From Prevotella sp. (GTDB lineage: Bacteria; Bacteroidota; Bacteroidia; Bacteroidales; Bacteroidaceae): a stretch of 10,883 bases of DNA. The stretch covers positions 1 to 10,883 of the forward strand of contig JAFRQC010000065.1 in NCBI GenBank assembly GCA_017428805.1. The letters are read 5' to 3'. The position numbers were made by a program, and so were the translations under genes. The notes beneath the pieces were generated by a model, which saw nothing but the letters and a program-made list of their open reading frames with translations, searched no databases and was not told the origin of the DNA. Positions 7,151 to 10,883 of the stretch are shown piece by piece (the first letter of the stretch is position 1; each line of letters begins with the position of its first letter).

Positions 7151-8236
7151 ATGAAGATTATCGTGGCGATTGATTCGTTTAAGGGTTGTCTGACATCGGC
7201 TGAGGCTAATCAGGCGGCAAGTGAGGGTATTCTTGTGAAGATGCCTGATGCAAAGGTGGTGCAAATGCCTGTCAGCGATGGTGGCGAGGGATTCCTGGAG
7301 GCATTTCAGGCAGCGATGGGCGGCTCAATCGTAGAGGTCAACGTGAAGGACCCGCTGATGCGAACGATTGTGGCGCAGTATCTGGTGCAGGACGATACAG
7401 CGGTGATAGAGATCGCCAAGGCCAGCGGACTGACGCTACTCTCGCCAGAAGAACGCAATCCGATGGTGGCTACGAGCTACGGCACAGGACAGTTGGTGGT
7501 GGATGCCGTAAGAAGAGGATGCAAGCACGTCATCGTAGGGCTTGGCGGTAGTGCCACCAGCGACTGCGGAATTGGTATGCTGCGGGCGATTATCGCAGCC
7601 TTTGCAAAGGACGGCAATTGGGATGATGTGCATGAACTGGATGATGTTCGTTTCACGATTGCAACGGATGTCACCAATCCGCTTTGTGGTGAGAATGGGG
7701 CAGCATACGTTTTTGCTCCACAAAAGTTTGCTCCACAAGGTGCGACACATGAACAGATTCTTGCCCTTGATGCTCGTGCCAAACGGTTTGCTGAGGCCTC
7801 CGCAAAGCATCTTGGCCATGATTGTCAAAACACGCCTGGGGCAGGCGCAGCAGGCGGCTTGGGCTATGCTTTTCTGCAATACATGAATGCCGAGTGTCGA
7901 TCTGGCATCGACCTCCTGCTGGATACCATTCATTTCGACGACTTGCTACAAGACACCGACCTCGTAATCACCGGCGAAGGCTCTGCCGACCGTCAAACCC
8001 TGATGGGCAAGTTACCCTTTGGCATCCTCCAACGCGCCCAACGACATCACGTTCCCGTCATGCTAATAGCCGGCCGCATAGCCGACGAACAACTCCTCCT
8101 CGATGCCGGCTTCTCTCGTGTCGCCTGCATCAACCCTCCCGGCTTACCCCTCGAAATCGCCCTCCAACCTGCAACAGCAAAAGAGAATATCAAGCTTATT
8201 ATTGCTCAACTTTCGTTTTCCTCCTTTTATATATAA
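7151..8236 (+). CDS. Glycerate 2-kinase (GlxK/GarK family)
   Basis: Cytosolic kinase that phosphorylates D-glycerate with ATP to 2-phosphoglycerate, feeding lower glycolysis. Family signatures: N-terminal MKIIVAIDSFKGCLTSAEA, the MPVSDGGEGFLEAF motif, the glycine-rich GLGGSATSDCGIGML, TDVTNPLCGENGAAYVFAPQ, GAAGGLGYAF, and VITGEGSADRQTLMGKLP near the C-terminus. It is 361 residues from the ATG at 7151; the in-frame TTG at 7145 would add two residues and is less likely because the conserved N-terminus starts at MKIIVAID. It lies 24 bases after the alkyltransferase gene and may share its transcript. Oddities: a 15-bp in-frame duplication yields FAPQK then FAPQG; base use shifts to C-rich in the last third; and the C-terminal SFSSFYI tail looks like an addition to the usual end. 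These do not touch the signature motifs. Confidence 0.95.
   Translation: MKIIVAIDSFKGCLTSAEANQAASEGILVKMPDAKVVQMPVSDGGEGFLEAFQAAMGGSIVEVNVKDPLMRTIVAQYLVQDDTAVIEIAKASGLTLLSPEERNPMVATSYGTGQLVVDAVRRGCKHVIVGLGGSATSDCGIGMLRAIIAAFAKDGNWDDVHELDDVRFTIATDVTNPLCGENGAAYVFAPQKFAPQGATHEQILALDARAKRFAEASAKHLGHDCQNTPGAGAAGGLGYAFLQYMNAECRSGIDLLLDTIHFDDLLQDTDLVITGEGSADRQTLMGKLPFGILQRAQRHHVPVMLIAGRIADEQLLLDAGFSRVACINPPGLPLEIALQPATAKENIKLIIAQLSFSSFYI
7712..7741 (+). repeat. 15-bp in-frame tandem duplication inside the glycerate kinase gene
   Basis: TTTGCTCCACAA occurs at 7712-7723 and again at 7727-7738, a period of 15 bases. The two units encode FAPQK and FAPQG. Other family members usually show one copy (FAPQKGAT), as far as I recall, so this looks like a small recent duplication that keeps the frame. 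Confidence 0.7.
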
Positions 8237-8254
8237 TAAGGGGAAAAGCCAAGA

Positions 8255-8309
8255 TGACACATTCTCCTCACATGGGGACATTCCCCGCGTGCGCTTGACT
8301 ACTGTGTCA
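8255..8309. repeat. Palindromic intergenic element (REP-like) between convergent genes
   Basis: Outer arms TGACACA (8255-8261) and TGTGTCA (8303-8309) are perfect inverted repeats. Inside them GGGGA (8274-8278) and TCCCC (8282-8286) form a compact GC hairpin with a three-base loop. The element fills most of the 89-bp gap between the converging glycerate kinase and the minus-strand secreted-protein gene. It could be a bidirectional terminator, though neither side has a strong T-tract, or a REP/MITE-type element of the sort moved by Y1 (RAYT) transposases. No transposase lies in the window, so the mobile reading is an inference. Confidence 0.5.
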
Positions 8310-8325
8310 ACCATTTGCAATATTT

Positions 8326-9333
8326 CTATTCTTTTATTACATAATACGATATCATAATGATTCTTTTCTTGTTCGTGCTTATATTTATGACGCATTTTTC
8401 ATTGTTGACAATAGCCTCGCCTTCAAATTTATACATCACGTCGTTATCCTCAAACGAAACAGTCTCTTCTAAGGTGACACCATATTTATCTTTTATTTCT
8501 TGGATACTCTTCACTAAATTTTCCTCAGAGTAGTTAAATGTATAAAACACCATTTCAAGTTTCTCTTGAAAGAATGTATAGTTTATCCCCTTAGTTTTTC
8601 CCGTATTACTGTATGCAACAGACCATTTGTCTTCATAATCTTTTATCCAGTTGAATTGTTTCATATAATTCTCGACATCCTCCATCGAACTTCCCCAATT
8701 AAGACAAGGAGAAAAATCTGAATCATCATCTATTACAGGATTATGAGGATCATCATCATCAAATTTGAAAGGATTATCTGTACGGTCAGCATTAGACACT
8801 CTTCTCAATAAAACATTTGCTGTTTGTCCCAATAGTTCTATGTCGAAATTGAACCATTCATCATTAAGTTCCCATATTTTAATCTTAAAATAAACGAGGT
8901 AATCTTCAGAGTCAGACAATGCATACGGGCCACCCTTTTTCCAAACAGCGAACTCATCCACTTTGTCATAAACCCTTCCGTTAGAACAAATCTGGATTTT
9001 ATCTCCTGGCAGCAAGTCAGAAATAGTATTATCCCATTCGGTCATTCCGTTTATAGATACAAATTCCCATTCTCCCACAGGTGATGCAAATTCATCATCC
9101 GGTTCACAGCTAAACACCATGGCATTTATTCCTTCGCTATAAGATGTACTTGAACCATCGACAGACTTTAGGACAAATGAGTCATCTGAATTAAATTCAA
9201 TATGACTAATATTATCCCAATCTATATGCTGAACGGAACCATTATTACCGACTATATCGATTGTCCGTTTCTGCGCATTCATGTTGATTGATGCGCATAA
9301 TAGAGCCAAACATAAAAGAAAATTTCTCATCAT
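8326..9333 (-). CDS. Secreted protein of unknown function with WGxS-type C-terminal domain
   Basis: A 335-residue protein I cannot name. It starts with a clear Sec signal peptide (hydrophobic FLLCLALLCASI, likely cleaved after NMNA before Gln21). Residues about 21-75 form a beta-rich segment (HIDWDNISHIEFNSDD and a following LKSVDGSSTSYS) like the short N-terminal regions common in secreted Bacteroidales proteins. Residues about 80-185 begin VGEWEFVSING and may be a lipocalin-like barrel. An acidic linker (FKFDDDDPHNPVIDDDSD) near 190-210 precedes a C-terminal part starting CLNWGSSMEDVENYM, which resembles a repeat domain of secreted Prevotella proteins, as far as I recall. It overlaps the preceding gene by four bases (ATGA), so the two are very probably co-translated. 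AT-rich relative to genes upstream of 8237. Destination is periplasm or surface; function unknown. Confidence 0.8.
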   Translation of the reverse strand: MMRNFLLCLALLCASINMNAQKRTIDIVGNNGSVQHIDWDNISHIEFNSDDSFVLKSVDGSSTSYSEGINAMVFSCEPDDEFASPVGEWEFVSINGMTEWDNTISDLLPGDKIQICSNGRVYDKVDEFAVWKKGGPYALSDSEDYLVYFKIKIWELNDEWFNFDIELLGQTANVLLRRVSNADRTDNPFKFDDDDPHNPVIDDDSDFSPCLNWGSSMEDVENYMKQFNWIKDYEDKWSVAYSNTGKTKGINYTFFQEKLEMVFYTFNYSEENLVKSIQEIKDKYGVTLEETVSFEDNDVMYKFEGEAIVNNEKCVINISTNKKRIIMISYYVIKE

Positions 9334-9776
9334 TTTGTAAACTTTATAGACTTGTTATTTACCTTTAAAACATATATGCCGTTTGCATATCCGCTCAAAT
9401 CAAGTGTTAGAGAGCTTCCGGCAGAACGACATGAGGAAAGCATAATACCATTTGCGGAATAAAGAATAATGGTATCTCCTGACTTAATTCCATCTATTCT
9501 TACTTGATTTCCTACTTCGCTTTTCAATATAAAATATTCTGGCAGGCATATTCTCTTTATACCTGCAGGATCCTCAAACTTGACAATAGTATCATCCATT
9601 CTAGACATAATGGATGAGTTGTCATCAAAGGTAATTCTAAGATAGATACCCTCTGCCTCAATCTTATACGGGGCTTTCTCAACTACATTATTATTAATTG
9701 TGATTGTTGTTTTGGCAAAGCAAATAGATAGAGAAAAAATGCTAAGCCACATTAATATAAAATATCTTCTGACCAT
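9330..9776 (-). CDS. Small secreted protein with T9SS-type (Por) C-terminal sorting-like region
   Basis: A 148-residue exported protein of no named family. A signal peptide (YFILMWLSIFSLSICFA) ends near residue 21. The middle part (about 22-90) is beta-rich, with TTITINNNVVEKAPYKI and LRITFDDNSSIMSR, and resembles the N-terminal segment of the next protein in the operon. The last 55 residues (VRIDGIKSGDTIILYSANG, then LTLDLSGYANGIYVLKVN and final KSIKFTK) match the pattern of the type IX secretion system type A sorting domain: a two-strand unit, a GIYVLKV strand and a basic end. That suggests export across the outer membrane, though many Prevotella proteins carry degenerate versions. It overlaps the downstream gene by four bases, and its start lies inside the end of the preceding gene. 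Function unknown. Confidence 0.75.
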   Translation of the reverse strand: MVRRYFILMWLSIFSLSICFAKTTITINNNVVEKAPYKIEAEGIYLRITFDDNSSIMSRMDDTIVKFEDPAGIKRICLPEYFILKSEVGNQVRIDGIKSGDTIILYSANGIMLSSCRSAGSSLTLDLSGYANGIYVLKVNNKSIKFTK

Positions 9777-10023
9777 AATAATTGTATATTAAAGTTTCTA
9801 TTTGAACAAAACATAAGAGCATAATATATTTTTGATGTGTCATTTGCCACTATCAGCCTAACTGATATGTTTTGATTTCTGTGTTTGAAAGTAGTATCCA
9901 ATGCCACTGTAGTGTATTTAATGATTTTACTGTCTTTTGGCCTAGACTGAGCCTGAGCGTTTAACACAAAACAAATAATACAGATACGAGAATAATTAAA
10001 ACTCTACTACTTTTGCTAGTCAT
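9752..10023 (-). pseudogene. Small secreted protein gene with apparent 1-nt frameshift in the signal peptide
   Basis: From an ATG at 10023 the minus strand encodes a hydrophobic leader (MTSKSSRVLIILVSVLF) that ends after 20 residues at a TAA (9961-9963). In the neighbouring frame the sequence continues as VLNAQAQSRPKDSKIIKY to a stop at 9752; LNAQAQ is a typical signal-peptidase site for Bacteroidota. Adding one T to the T4 run (A4 on the plus strand, 9968-9971) would join the two into a 90-residue protein with a perfect signal peptide. The in-frame GTG at 9967 gives a 71-residue protein without export signal, and that frame has TAG codons upstream. It overlaps the next gene by 25 bases, consistent with a real operon member. 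I recognise no family. It could be a true pseudogene, a slippage-switched gene or a sequencing error. Confidence 0.55.
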
Positions 10024-10203
10024 ATTCGTAATTATTCAAATTAAACATATATTTCATACCATGGGTTATACTCTTTGTTTTTTATTGATAGGGCGCAAAA
10101 GGAACAGGCGCCTTTTCGCCCATAGCATCACGTTTCCTTCCTTCAAGACCCTACCAGTTCCCATTTTCCCACTATCTGCAAGGACACAAATGGTCCTGAC
10201 TTT
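10024..10203. other. Intergenic stretch between LRR/dockerin gene and secreted-protein operon
   Basis: No supported gene. It contains the strong hairpin at 10091-10121 and a weaker 5-bp stem AGGAC (10181-10185) / GTCCT (10193-10197) just past the dockerin stop. On the minus strand, TTAATTTG at 10037-10044 is a 7-of-8 match to the -7 consensus and lies 14 bases before the ATG at 10023; it is the only promoter candidate seen for the operon and has no clear -33 partner. Confidence 0.4.
10091..10121. repeat. Strong hairpin with two mutually exclusive pairings
   Basis: GGGCGCAAAAGG (10091-10102) pairs with CCTTTTCGCCC (10111-10121) over 11 base pairs with a single bulged C and an 8-base loop. The same bases can instead form GGCGC (10092-10096) / GCGCC (10108-10112). 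The GC-rich arms stand out in an AT-rich stretch. It lies about 83 bases downstream of the LRR/dockerin stop and about 70 bases upstream of the secreted-protein operon start. A terminator role is possible, but no T-tract follows on either strand. Confidence 0.65.
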
Positions 10204-10883
10204 TTACTTCTGTTCCTCTGTTAATATCATATCTACTATCAACTTGATATCATCTTCATTAACTTGATAGTCATGATTAACATCTGCGGAAAATTTGTCG
10301 AATTTCTCTGAGGGAGTATTCATGATATAGTTGACGATCTCCACAATATCAGCGACATCTACATTTTTGTCACCATTAGCATCACCCAGCATATGACCTA
10401 TAATATTCTTGAAGTTCTTCCAAGGCTCCACAGAGCGGTATACTTCAATGTTTGGTTCTAGCACATGGAGAAGTATATTTTCGGGATGAGAGGACGAGAA
10501 TGCTTATGGATTCGTATACAATCCTTCGCCGTTCGATGATTCGACAGACAACTTTTCTGCCAAACAATAGACTTCCTCAAGATTGGCACAGCCAGAAAAA
10601 GCGAGACTACCGATATTTGTGACGCTGTTAGGGATTATGACGGATTGAAGGCTTTTGCAATCATTGAAAGCACTTTGGCCTATTGAAGTTACGCTGTTGG
10701 GAATAGCAATGGATATCAGGCCATAGCAATCATAGAAAGTTCGATCGCTGATAGAGGTTAAGCCATTACCAAGCTCTACAGAAGTCAGAGTCTTGCAAAG
10801 AGCGAAAGCCGAATTGCCAAGATTGGTGACGCTGCTCGGAATGGTAATAGAAGTCAATTTGCTACAACCGTAAAAAGCACTGC
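10204..10883 (-). pseudogene. BspA-like LRR_5 protein with dockerin-like C-terminus, split by an in-frame TAA; 5' end outside window
   Basis: The minus strand from the right edge encodes about four BspA-type leucine-rich repeats of about 23 residues (for example ITIPSSVTNLGNSAFALC and IPNSVTSIGQSAFNDC), a family of surface proteins that bind host matrix or other cells. After EGLYTNP comes TAA (10504-10506), and the same frame goes on as AFSSSHPENILLHV, VYRSVEPWKNFKNI, then a dockerin-like module with two 12-residue calcium loops, DANGDKNVDVAD and DVNHDYQVNEDD, ending at 10204. Sequences of this family normally read NPYAF through this joint, so a Tyr codon (TAT/TAC) turned into TAA is the simplest explanation. 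No good start codon lies after the stop (GTG at 10464 only), so the C-terminal part is unlikely to be made alone. The truncated LRR part could still be secreted, without its tail. A sequencing error is possible. Confidence 0.8.

Noticed and set aside
7542..8298. Plus- and minus-strand frames of 114-165 codons inside glycerate kinase
   Set aside because: The glycerate kinase frame carries all family motifs; these are out-of-frame shadows.
10091..10121. Integron attC site or intrinsic terminator
   Set aside because: No core-site pattern or integrase is seen, and no T-tract follows the hairpin on either strand.
10013..10267. An 84-codon plus-strand frame
   Set aside because: It overlaps the intergenic hairpin and the dockerin-like region antisense, with no signal or conserved pattern.

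Overview
The window looks like a chromosomal segment of a Bacteroidota bacterium, most likely a Prevotella-type member of the Bacteroidales. Four things point there: promoter elements of the TAnnTTTG type, absence of clear Shine-Dalgarno sites with A-rich leaders instead, the set of gene families (RND and MATE exporters, an FprA flavodiiron protein, a BspA-like leucine-rich repeat protein with a dockerin-like tail, secreted proteins with a Por/T9SS-type C-terminus), and 7-bp tandem repeats between genes. No taxon marker such as rRNA is present, so the genus is inferred.

Region 1 (1-2491, and on to 5590) carries two drug exporters back to back. A MATE-family transporter runs off the left edge on the minus strand. 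A lipoprotein periplasmic adaptor and an RND inner-membrane pump follow on the plus strand. The two transcription units share a roughly 150-bp divergent control region with one Bacteroidota-type -7 element per direction and two different heptamer tandem repeats between them. A strong inverted repeat fills the gap between adaptor and pump genes. No outer-membrane channel gene follows the pump, so the tripartite system must borrow one.

Region 2 (5621-8236) is a compact plus-strand group: an FprA-type flavodiiron protein (O2/NO reductase), an alkyltransferase-family protein whose ATG directly abuts the FprA stop codon, and a glycerate 2-kinase 24 bp further on. The first two may belong together as protection from oxygen/NO and alkylation damage; the kinase is ordinary glycerate metabolism.

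Region 3 (8237-10883) is clearly more AT-rich and entirely minus-strand. It holds small secreted proteins that I do not recognise as named families, arranged as an overlapping operon (10023 to 8326), and the end of a BspA-like LRR protein with a dockerin-like C-terminus. Two of its genes are interrupted: the first secreted protein by an apparent 1-nt loss in the signal peptide coding region, and the LRR/dockerin protein by a single in-frame TAA. Palindromic elements sit at both ends of the operon. This is the accessory, fast-changing part of the window. I see no clear evidence for a complete undescribed system; the small secreted-protein operon is the least explained element.
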